Positions 1 to 8,200 of a DNA stretch of 13,905 nucleotides are shown in pieces. This stretch comes from a bacterium (GTDB lineage: Bacteria > Pseudomonadota > Gammaproteobacteria > Burkholderiales > Thiobacteraceae). The first letter of the stretch is position 1, and each line of letters starts with the position of its first letter. A program made the position numbers and the translations under genes. Below the pieces are notes generated by a model. It was given only the letters and a program-made list of their open reading frames with translations, searched no databases and was not told the origin of the DNA. The stretch covers positions 1-13,905 of the forward strand of contig DAIAMA010000011.1 of assembly GCA_027438535.1 (NCBI GenBank), read 5' to 3'.

Positions 1-2262
1 GATGCCTGCGTAGGGCGGCTGACTGAACTGCTGCAGGCCGAAGGCTTGGAAAAAGTACACCTGATCAGCGAAGACGGCAGCGCCCGCCTGTGCCTGCACT
101 ACGATCCGCAGCAGTTCAGCGTGAGTCGGGTACGCGAGCTGGCGCAAGCGGCCGGGGCCAAACTCGGCAACCACTATCGTCACGAGAGCCTGCGTATCGA
201 CGGCATGGACTGCCCCACCTGCGCCACGGTGATCGAGCACGCGCTGTCGCGCATGGACGGCGTGCTGGAAGCATCCGTGAGCTACGCTGCGGAACGGTTG
301 CGCCTGGAATACGACAGCGAGAAAATCGAGCGTCCGGCAATTGTCCGGCGCATCCAGGCGCTCGGTTATGCCGTGCTGGAGGAAGGCCGCGAGGCCGGAT
401 GGTTCGCCGAGCATCGCGAGCTTATTTTGAGTGGTGTTGCCGGCTTGCTGTTGCTGGCCGGCTGGCTGGCGGGTCTCGCCGGCGCGCCGCGCGGCCTGGC
501 ACTCGGCCTGTTGTTGGGCGCCTACGCCGCCGGTGGCTTTTATACTTTGCGTGACGCCTGGCAGAGTTTGCGCAGCCGTCGCTTCGACATCGACACCCTG
601 ATGATCGTCGCGGCGGCCGGGGCGGCGGCGCTCGGCGCCTGGGTAGAAGGCGCGTTGTTGCTGTTCCTGTTCAGCCTGGGGCATGCGCTGGAACACATGG
701 CCATGGACCGCGCGCGCAAGGCGATCGAGGCGCTGGCGGAACTCGCGCCCAAGACCGCCATCGTGCAGCGGGATGGCGTGGAGATCGAGGTGCGGGTCGA
801 AGCATTGCAGCGCGGCGACCGGGTGATCGTCAAGCCCGGCCAGCGCATCCCTGCCGATGGCCAGGTGGCATCGGGCAACTCGGCGGTGGACCAGTCTCCG
901 GTCACCGGCGAATCCATGCCGGTGGACAAGCAGCCGGGGGACAAGGTGTTTGCCGGCACGGTCAACGGCGAAGGCGCGCTGGTCGTCGAGGTCACCAAGC
1001 TGGCGCGGGAGAGCACACTGTCGCGCATGGTGGAAATGGTGGCCGAAGCACAGACGCAGAAATCCCCCACCCAGCGCTTCACCGACCGCTTCGAGCGGAT
1101 TTTTGTCCCGGCCGTGCTGGTAGGGGTCGGGTTGCTTATCGTGCTCCCGCCGCTATTCGGCTTCCCTTTTGCCGAATCCTTTTACCGTGCGATGGCGGTG
1201 CTGGTGGCGGCTTCGCCCTGCGCGCTGGCCATCGCCACCCCGTCGGCGGTGCTGTCCGGCATCGCACGCGCCGCGCGCGGCGGCGTGCTGATCAAGGGCG
1301 GCGCGCACCTGGAAAATCTGGGCGTGCTCACCGCCATCGCCTTCGACAAGACCGGCACCTTGACCATCGGCAAGCCCAAGGTGACCGATGTCGTCGCCGT
1401 CAGCGGAGACGAGTCACGTCTGCTAACCGTTGCCGCCGCCGTGGAAAGCCGTAGCGCCCATCCCCTGGCGCAGGCGGTGGTGGCGGAGGCGAAGGGGCGC
1501 GGTTTGAGCTGGAGCGAGGTCGGGGAAGTCGATGCCGTGACTGGCAAAGGACTGCGTGCCGAATTCGAGGGGCAAAAAGTGACCATCGGCAACGTCAAAT
1601 TGTTCGACGGCGAACCTATCCCCGATGCAATTCAACAGCAGGTAGAGCGTCTCCAGACAGAAGGCAAAAGCATCGTGCTGATCCAGGCGGACGGGCAATT
1701 TCTCGGCGTCGTGGCTTTGGCCGATACCCCGCGTGAACCAGTGAAACAGGTACTGGAACGACTGCACCAACTCGGCATTCGCAAGACCATCATGCTCACC
1801 GGCGACAACGAGCGCGTGGGCCGCGCCATCGCCGACGCGGTCGGCCTGGACGAAGTGAAAGCGGGATTGTTGCCGGAAGACAAGGTCAAGGCCATGGAAG
1901 AACTCGGGCAACGCTACGGCCAGGTGGCCATGGTCGGCGATGGGGTCAACGACGCGCCCGCCATGGCGCGCGCCACGGTCGGCATCGCCATGGGCGGCGC
2001 CGGCACCGATGTGGCGCTGGAAACCGCCGACGTGGCGCTGATGGCCGACGATCTCTCCAAGCTGCCGTTCGCCGTGGCCTTGAGCCGCGCATCAAGGCGC
2101 ATCATCCGGCAGAATCTGTTCGTCTCGCTGGGTGTGGTGGTATTGCTGATTCCCGCCACTTTATTTGGTTGGGCGGGGATCGGTGTGGCGGTGCTCGTGC
2201 ACGAAGGCTCGACCCTAGTGGTTGTGATTAACGCGTTGCGTTTATTGGCGTACAAGGAATAG
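1..2262 (+). CDS. P1B-type heavy-metal-transporting ATPase, 5'-truncated by window
   Basis: Inner-membrane pump that uses ATP to export transition-metal cations from the cytoplasm. The frame is open from base 1, and the first codons resemble the tail of a ferredoxin-like HMA domain, so the real start lies outside the window; a TTG at 46 is an unlikely start. A complete second HMA domain follows, with GMDCPTC at 202-222. Hydrophobic segments then precede the actuator motif TGES (904-915), the intramembrane motif SPC (1213-1221), the phosphorylation motif DKTGT (Asp codon 1345-1347), the nucleotide-binding HP pair (1459-1464), GDGVNDAP (1936-1959) and a last-helix HEGST (2200-2214). SPC plus HEG(G/S)T is the signature of the P1B-4 group (Co, Zn, Cd or Fe export), not of CPC-type ZntA/CadA or CopA. 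P1B-4 members usually lack HMA domains, so this architecture is notable. Metal specificity is inferred only. All catalytic motifs are intact, so the gene is probably functional. Confidence 0.93.
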   Translation, partial: DACVGRLTELLQAEGLEKVHLISEDGSARLCLHYDPQQFSVSRVRELAQAAGAKLGNHYRHESLRIDGMDCPTCATVIEHALSRMDGVLEASVSYAAERLRLEYDSEKIERPAIVRRIQALGYAVLEEGREAGWFAEHRELILSGVAGLLLLAGWLAGLAGAPRGLALGLLLGAYAAGGFYTLRDAWQSLRSRRFDIDTLMIVAAAGAAALGAWVEGALLLFLFSLGHALEHMAMDRARKAIEALAELAPKTAIVQRDGVEIEVRVEALQRGDRVIVKPGQRIPADGQVASGNSAVDQSPVTGESMPVDKQPGDKVFAGTVNGEGALVVEVTKLARESTLSRMVEMVAEAQTQKSPTQRFTDRFERIFVPAVLVGVGLLIVLPPLFGFPFAESFYRAMAVLVAASPCALAIATPSAVLSGIARAARGGVLIKGGAHLENLGVLTAIAFDKTGTLTIGKPKVTDVVAVSGDESRLLTVAAAVESRSAHPLAQAVVAEAKGRGLSWSEVGEVDAVTGKGLRAEFEGQKVTIGNVKLFDGEPIPDAIQQQVERLQTEGKSIVLIQADGQFLGVVALADTPREPVKQVLERLHQLGIRKTIMLTGDNERVGRAIADAVGLDEVKAGLLPEDKVKAMEELGQRYGQVAMVGDGVNDAPAMARATVGIAMGGAGTDVALETADVALMADDLSKLPFAVALSRASRRIIRQNLFVSLGVVVLLIPATLFGWAGIGVAVLVHEGSTLVVVINALRLLAYKE

Positions 2263-2378
2263 AGGAGCAAGTCCGTATCGGACGTGCCGCTCGCACTGGC
2301 CAAGCCAAGCAGGCTGGATTTGACTGGTGTCGAGCACGCCGCGCAGATTGGTAAGTCGTGAAGATGGGCGGGAATTAA

Positions 2379-3523
2379 ATGGCAGAACACCATGAAGGGC
2401 AAGATCAATTGCCTGGCGCCTTAGCTGGGTGCCGGTCTCAAGAAACGGGTTGCGCCTCGGAAACGACGGCGCGCGCGGTGTTCCTCATTCAGAAAATGGA
2501 TTGTCCTACCGAGGAGAAATTGATTCGTGACCGGATCGAAGGCATGCCGGGTATCGACACGCTGCAATTCAATCTGATTCAACGCGAACTGACCGTACAA
2601 CACCGGCTGTCTTCCATCGACGCCATCATGGCGACGCTGAAGGCGCTGGATATGGAGCCGGCGGTGAAATCCGATTCACTCGCCGCGGCAGCGCCGGACG
2701 GCGAACCTGCCGACCTCGCCGCCGGCTATGGGATACCACGGCGTATGTGGCTGCTGATGATCGTTTCCGGTCTGGCGGCGATAGGCGCCGAAGCCGTGGC
2801 GTGGACATCCGGCCAGGAAAGTTCGTGGCCGGTGATCGCATTAGCGTTGTTGGCCATCTTCAGCGGCGGGCTGGAATCCAAGCTCGACACTTTTGAGCGG
2901 CAGGGGAAAACCGCCGTTGTACTTTGCTCCGCTGCCGCACCGCTGCTCATTCTGGCGGTGGCAGACACGATCCGCGACACCAGCGTCGATGCCATCCAAC
3001 GCCTGCAGCAGATGGGCGTGGAAGCCGTCATGCTCACCGGGGACAATCCACACACGGCCCAGGCCATCGCGGCCAAAGTGGGAATCGGCGACGCACGCGG
3101 CGATCTGTTGCCCGAAGCAAGCTCACCGCTATCGACGAGTTGATCGCCAAGCACGGGTATGTGGGCATGGCCGGGGATGGCATCAACGATGCCCCGGCGC
3201 TGGCCAAGGCCAATATCGGCTTCGCCATGGGCACGGCGGGCACGGATGCCGCCTTGGAAACGGCGGACGTGGCGCTGATGGACGATGACCTGCGCAAAAT
3301 TCCCGATTTCATCCTTCTCAGCCGCAAGACCCACGCGGTGCTGATGCAAAACATCACCTTGGCCCTCGGGATCAAAGCCGTGTTCCTTGTGCTGGCGCTG
3401 ACCGGGCAGGCGACGCTGTGGATGGCCGTGTTTGCCGACATGGGTGCGAGTTTGCTGGTGGTGTTCAACGGTCTGCGGCTGATTCGCGCTCTGAACCATT
3501 ACGGCGTAACGCAACGAACTTAA
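2379..3523 (+). pseudogene. Decayed ZntA/CadA-like P1B ATPase (internal deletion plus frameshift)
   Basis: This reads as a remnant of a second metal ATPase. From ATG 2379 it encodes an HMA-like domain with MDCPTEE (2496-2516) and two hydrophobic segments (about 2743-2868) ending in SGGLES. It then jumps directly to the late P-domain: [10 protein letters not shown] (from 2883), MLTGDNPHT (from 3030) and GDLLPE (to 3116). The remaining membrane pairs, the TGE actuator, the CPC motif, DKTGT and the nucleotide-binding domain are all missing, roughly 300 or more residues by comparison with family members. The frame shifts at 3117-3118: the expected codon for the Asp in LPEDK has only two bases left. 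Frame 1 therefore stops at 3141-3143, and the homology continues in another frame through GDGINDAP (3173-3196) to [17 protein letters not shown] and TAA at 3521-3523. The C-terminal Asp-containing motif is of the ZntA/CadA (P1B-2) kind, so this is not a simple copy of the upstream ATPase. No transport activity is possible without the phosphorylated Asp. Confidence 0.88.
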
Positions 3524-3524
3524 G

Positions 3525-3545
3525 GGCGCTGCTTTTGCACGCGCC
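3525..3545 (+). terminator. Possible weak terminator hairpin after the ATPase remnant
   Basis: Two bases after the stop at 3521-3523, GGCGC-TGC (3525-3532) can pair with GCA-GCGCC (3537-3545) around a TTTT loop, with one bulged C at 3540. The following bases (tcgtctt) are only moderately T-rich, so this is a weak candidate for an intrinsic terminator separating the ATPase genes from the RND region. Confidence 0.3.
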
Positions 3546-3582
3546 TCGTCTTGCTTAGAACGTTGAATTTTTTGAAACACCC

Positions 3583-3611
3583 TTGCAATGTGTGCCCGGC
3601 TTTCGTAGTAT
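3583..3611 (+). promoter_or_regulatory. Candidate sigma-70-like promoter for the His-rich gene and perhaps the RND operon
   Basis: TTGCAA (3583-3588) and TAGTAT (3606-3611) are separated by 17 bases, the optimal spacing. Each matches the consensus at four to five of six positions. Transcription would start near 3618-3619, which is the first base of the ATG of the His-rich protein. No Shine-Dalgarno sequence is visible there, so the transcript could be leaderless. Read by eye only. Confidence 0.35.
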
Positions 3612-3618
3612 TGGCCCC

Positions 3619-4008
3619 ATGTTTAATGCGTGGCCGAAATTTCTTGTCGTTGCGTTGGTAGCTGGCCTCCAGTGCTTCGCGCCCGTAATCCATGCGCATG
3701 CGCATGAGCATGAGTCGCCGGCCAACCACGATATCCACTTTCATGGCGATGAAACCGGCGTCGTTGCGGGTGCCGCACCTGATGTCCAAGTCATCGGCGT
3801 AGCGCGGCAGCACGGCCCGGCGATCGGCGTTGCCAAGGAATATAAACGTGACAATACGCTGCCGTCTTTCGATACCCCTCTTCCAGCGCGCTTTGTTGCT
3901 TTACCCCAGACGTTTTCCCCTCATCCCGATGCGTGGCGGTTTTTTCTCGCGCCAGGCGTCCGCTTTACTCGTCCATCCGCGCAAGCTCCGCCCGGTATTT
4001 CCGTTTAA
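3619..4008 (+). CDS. Small exported His-rich protein upstream of metal RND genes
   Basis: A 129-residue protein of unknown function. The chosen ATG (3619) starts directly with a signal-peptide-like stretch: a short polar start with one Lys, a hydrophobic core (FLVVALVAGLQCFAPV), then an Ala/His region where cleavage would fall (about residues 24-28). The reading frame also opens at a TTG (3583), but those extra 12 residues look non-coding and spoil the signal peptide. The mature N-terminus is rich in His and acidic residues (HAHEHE, then HDIHFHGDE), a plausible metal-binding patch. The C-terminus is Pro-rich and ends in an APPGISV-type tail. Small exported His-containing proteins (CzcI-like or DUF2946-like) commonly sit next to czc operons. 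I cannot assign it firmly to either family, so it is called by context. The gene precedes the adaptor gene by 121 bases. Confidence 0.6.
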   Translation: MFNAWPKFLVVALVAGLQCFAPVIHAHAHEHESPANHDIHFHGDETGVVAGAAPDVQVIGVARQHGPAIGVAKEYKRDNTLPSFDTPLPARFVALPQTFSPHPDAWRFFLAPGVRFTRPSAQAPPGISV

Positions 4009-4079
4009 GGAAAACTTGAAAGGCTTGCCGCCGTCGCGGTGAGGCTGTTTCATGTTCTTCCGTCCTTTTCTCCTTCTCG

Positions 4080-4085
4080 TATAAA
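4080..4085 (+). promoter_or_regulatory. Possible -10 element upstream of the RND adaptor gene
   Basis: TATAAA at 4080-4085 matches the -10 consensus well and lies 44 bases before the adaptor ATG at 4130. Upstream, the pyrimidine-rich stretch 4055-4078 offers no good -35 box at the usual spacing. If it is real, an activator may be needed, or it could be a secondary start inside a longer transcript from near 3618. Confidence 0.22.
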
Positions 4086-4129
4086 TTCATGCGGCTGGCG
4101 CGAGGCTGGCCGTTGCACGGAGATATTTC

Positions 4130-5251
4130 ATGAAACGCATTACTCTGGCTCGCCTATCGATCATGGGTTTGTGCATGGCGAACCCTGCCATTTTCGCGGC
4201 GGATATCCTGCCGCCTCCGGCGCCGGTGCGCATCAATACCCAGCAAATGCAGGCGCTCGGGATTCGGCTTGCTGCCTTGCAGCGGCAAACCGATGCAGTG
4301 CTGGCGAGCTTTCCGGCACAGGTGGTGGTGCCGCCGAACCGGGAACAAATCATCAGCTCACCGGTGGCCGGCCTGGTGCTGCAAGTGCTGGTGCAGCCCA
4401 ACCAAATGGTGCGGCGCGGCGCGCCGCTGGTGCGCATTGCCGGTCCCGAATGGGGGGCTTTGCAGCTACAGCTGCTGCAAACGGCGACGCGCGCTACCTT
4501 GGCACGGCAGGCGGCGCAGCGCGAACAGCAATTGTTCGACGAAGGCATTATCCCGCAGCGGCGGGTGCAGGAAGCGCAGGCCGCCTTGCAGGAAAGTACG
4601 GCGGCTTTGAATCAAGCCAAGGCCGCGTTGCGTTTTGGCGGCATGTCCGCGGCAACGATCAACCGGGTTGCGGCATCGGGCAAGCTGGAAGACAGCTTGG
4701 TACTGCATGCGGCGCAGGCCGGGGTGGTGACGAGTATCGCGGTGAAGCCTGGCCAGCGCGTGGAAGCGGCCAGCGCCTTATTGCATTTGGCGCAGACCGG
4801 CAGCCTGTGGCTGGAGATTCAGGTTCCCGCCGCCGACGCCGCGAATTGGCAGCCGGGAACAAAATTTAAATTGCAGGGGCGCGATATCGTGGCGCGTATC
4901 GTCAGCCTCAGCCCCTCGGTGTCCGCCGGCAGCCAAACGCTGGCGCTACGCGCCGTCATTGAGTCCAGCGCACATGGTTTGCGCCCCGGAGAAAGCGTCG
5001 CGGTCGAATTGCCCGCGGGCGGTAGCGCGGGCGGCTGGAGCGTGCCGCTGTCCGCTGTCGCGCACGACGGCAAGCAAGCCTATGTCTTTATCCGCACCGC
5101 GGACGGCTTCGAGGCACGGCCGGTCACGGTATTGGCCAGCGCCGGTCAGCGCGTGCGCGTGCAAGGCGCGCTTGCGGCCGGGGAGCAGATCGCGGTGAGC
5201 GGCATCGTTGCGCTCAAAGGCGCTTGGCTCGCGGAAAAAGGGGGCAACTGA
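4130..5251 (+). CDS. czcB: Periplasmic adaptor (membrane fusion protein) of heavy-metal RND efflux, CzcB-like
   Basis: A 373-residue HlyD/MFP-family protein that bridges the inner-membrane RND pump and the outer-membrane channel in the periplasm. The start ATG has a good Shine-Dalgarno (cggaga, 4118-4123) six bases upstream. Residues 1-24 form a signal peptide ending in AIFAA. The first half of the lipoyl-like domain is around residues 66-108 (SSPVAGLVLQVLVQPNQMV). An alpha-helical hairpin rich in Gln, Ala and Arg follows (about 112-170), then the second lipoyl half (AGVVTSIAVKPGQRVE), a beta-barrel and a membrane-proximal domain (GLRPGESVAVELP). It lacks the long His-rich N-terminus of classical CzcB, so the metal may differ from Co/Zn/Cd. 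Its TGA shares one base with the next ATG (5249-5253), indicating coupled translation. The symbol is by family resemblance; CusB- or CnrB-like are alternatives. Confidence 0.85.
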   Translation: MKRITLARLSIMGLCMANPAIFAADILPPPAPVRINTQQMQALGIRLAALQRQTDAVLASFPAQVVVPPNREQIISSPVAGLVLQVLVQPNQMVRRGAPLVRIAGPEWGALQLQLLQTATRATLARQAAQREQQLFDEGIIPQRRVQEAQAALQESTAALNQAKAALRFGGMSAATINRVAASGKLEDSLVLHAAQAGVVTSIAVKPGQRVEAASALLHLAQTGSLWLEIQVPAADAANWQPGTKFKLQGRDIVARIVSLSPSVSAGSQTLALRAVIESSAHGLRPGESVAVELPAGGSAGGWSVPLSAVAHDGKQAYVFIRTADGFEARPVTVLASAGQRVRVQGALAAGEQIAVSGIVALKGAWLAEKGGN

Positions 5252-8200
5252 TGCTTGCCCGCCTTATTCAATTTTCACTGTCGCAGCGTTTATTCATTCT
5301 GCTGGCGACGCTGGTGCTCGCCGGTGCGGGCTGGTATGCGTTCACGCAATTGCCTATCGATGCTTTTCCCGACGTATCGAGCACCCAAGTCAAAATCATC
5401 ATGAAAGCGCCCGGCATGACGCCGGAAGAAGTGGAAAGCCGCATCGCCGTGCCGGTCGAAGTGGAAATGCTCGGTATTCCGAAGACGCGCATTTTGCGTT
5501 CGATCACCAAGTACGGGCTGGTGGATGTGACCATCGATTTTGAAGATGGCACGGACATCTACTGGGCGCGCCAGCAAGTGAGCGAACGGCTGGGCGGCAT
5601 CATGGCGGATTTGCCGGCCGGTATCAGCGGCGGCATGGCGCCGATCACGACGCCGCTGGGCGAGATGTTCATGTTTACCGTCGAAGGCGAGGGCTTGTCG
5701 CTGAGTGAGCGGCGCAGTCTGCTCGATTGGGTGATCCGGCCGGCGTTGCGCACCGTGCCCGGCGTTGCCGACGTGAACGCGCTGGGCGGTGTGGTGCGCG
5801 CTTTCGAGGTGGTGCCCGACGCGCTGAAAATGGCGGCTAGCGGCGTCAATATCGATCAACTCAAGGAAGCGATTCGCGCCAATAATCTCAATGACGGCGC
5901 CGGGCGCCTGGGCGAAGGCGATGAAGTGCTGCTGGTGCGCAGCGAAGGCAGTATTCGCAGTCTCGACGATTTACGCGCCGTGGTGGTGACGGTCAAAGAC
6001 AACACACCCGTCAGGCTAGGCAGCCTGGCCGATGTCAAAATCGGCGCATTGACGCGCTATGGCGTGGTGACACAAAGCGGCAAAGCCGAGGCGGTGCAAG
6101 GCCTGGTGCTGGGTTTGGCCGGCGCCAATGCGCAACAGGTCGTGGAAGGCGTGCGCATAAAATTGGACGCGCTCAAGCCCACTCTGCCGCCAGGCGTGCG
6201 GATCAATGTTTTCTACAATCGCGCCGCGCTCGTCGATAAGGCGGTCGGCGCGGTATCCACCGCGCTGCTCGAAGCCACGGTGCTGGTCGTTGTGCTGCTC
6301 GGGCTGTTCCTCGGCAATGTGCGGGCGGCACTGACGGTAGCCCTGGTGTTGCCGCTGGCGGCGCTGATTACCTTCATCCTGATGCGCGGCTTCGGCATGT
6401 CGGCGAATTTGATGAGCCTAGGCGGGCTCGCCATCGCCATCGGCATGCTGGTCGATGCGAGCGTGGTGGTGGTGGAGAATATCGTGCAGCGTTTGGCGCA
6501 CGATCCGAGCGCCGGTAAATTGCCGCGCCTGCATTTGATTTATCGCGCCGTGCGCGAGGTGGCAAAGCCGGTCACCGCGGGCATCCTCATTATCATCACC
6601 GTATTCCTGCCGCTATTGACGCTGCAAGGTCTTGAAGGAAAGTTTTTCGTGCCGGTCGCGCTGGCTATCGTATTCGCTTTGGCGGGCTCGCTGCTGTTGT
6701 CGCTAACGGTGATTCCGGTATTGGCCTCGTACCTGCTGCGCGAGTTTCCTGTCCGGCACGAAGACCCCTGGCTGCCGCGCAAGCTCTTGGCCGTATACGT
6801 CCCCTTGCTCGATTGGGCGCTGCGCCGGCAGCGGGTAGTGGGGATGGGCGCGCTAGCGATGTTGCTGGCGGCGGGTGGCGTCTATACGCAAGTCGGCAAG
6901 ACTTTCATGCCGACCATGGACGAAGGCGATCTGATCGTCGGCATCGAAAAACTGCCGTCGATCAGTCTGGAACAAAGCGCCGCGCTCGATCTCAAAATCC
7001 ATCGCGCACTGATGCAGGCGATCCCGGAAATTACCGGCATCGTCGCTCGCGCCGGCTCGGATGAAATCGGTTTGGATCCGATGGGCCTGAACCAAACCGA
7101 TACCTATCTGCTATTGAAGCCCAAGCGCGAATGGCGCATGCGGGATAAAGACGCGCTGATGAACGCAGTGCGCAAAGTGCTCGATGGCTTGCCCGGCATT
7201 CAATATAGCTTTACCCAGCCGATCGAAATGCGCGTGTCGGAAATGATCATCGGCGTGCGCGGCGATGTCGCGATCAAGATTTTCGGGCCCGATCTCGACC
7301 AGCTCAACCGGTATGCCAGCCAGGTCGAGGCCATCGTCAAAACCATTCCCGGCAACCAGGACGTGTACACCGTGCAAAATGACGGCGTGCAGTACATGCG
7401 CGTGGCGGTGGATCGTTTGCAGGCGGGGCGGCTGGGTCTCAGCGCGGAAGAAATCCAAGATGCGCTACGCATGCAAATCGAGGGCCAGCGCGCAGGCATT
7501 GTGATCGAGGGTAATCGCCGCACGCCTATCGTACTGCGCGGGCCCGAAAGTATCCGTTTATCCCCCGCCGATTTTGCCGCCATGCGTATCACCACCAAAG
7601 CGGGTAGCACGATTCCGCTGGCCAGCGTGGCGGTATTGGAGCGCGCCGCGGGCCCGGTGAAAATCGACCGTGAAATGGGCAGCCGGTACAGTGTGGTGAT
7701 CGCCAACGTCGGCGGTCGCGATCTGGTCGGCTTCGTCAATGAGGCCAAAGCCGCGGTTGCACAAAAACTGCCGCTGCTCACCGGCTACCGCATCGATTGG
7801 GGCGGCCAATTCGAGAATCAACAGCGCGCGGCAAGCCGTTTGAGTATTGTGATTCCGGTGGCGCTCGGCTTGATTTTCATTCTCTTGTTCTCGACCTTCG
7901 GCTCGGTGCGCCAAGCTTTGCTGATACTCAGTAATATCCCATTCGCGCTGGTAGGCGGCATCGTCGCGCTATGGCTCACTGGCGAATATTTGTCGGTGCC
8001 CGCATCGGTCGGCTTTATCGCGCTGCTTGGCATTACGGTACTGAACGGCGTGGTGCTGGTGAGTTATTTCAATCAATTGCGCAGTGAAGGCATGGACTTG
8101 CGCGAGGTCGTGGTCAATGGCGCCAAGCGGCGTTTGCGGCCGGTGCTGATGACGGCGACGATTACCGCGTTCGGGCTGATTCCCCTGCTGTTCGCCAGCG

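Noticed and set aside
46..48. TTG as the start of the first ATPase.
   Set aside because: The frame is open from base 1, and the upstream codons continue an HMA-like domain, so the true start is outside the window.
2271..2283. Perfect short inverted repeat GTCCG-TAT-CGGAC just after the first ATPase.
   Set aside because: Five-base stem with no T-run; too short to call a terminator or operator.
3111..3124. Programmed ribosomal frameshift in the second ATPase.
   Set aside because: No slippery heptamer or downstream stimulatory structure is apparent, and the protein already lacks its catalytic core.
2726..3580. 284-codon minus-strand open frame over the ATPase remnant.
   Set aside because: No recognisable motif; explained as a GC-bias shadow of the former ATPase gene.
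3688..3712. Repeated CATGCG-like units that look like a short tandem repeat.
   Set aside because: They encode the Ala/His stretch of the exported protein and are explained by amino-acid composition.
4039..4869. 276-codon plus-strand frame overlapping the adaptor gene.
   Set aside because: Gly/Ala/Arg-rich low-complexity translation, while the other frame encodes a full membrane fusion protein with signal peptide and good ribosome-binding site.
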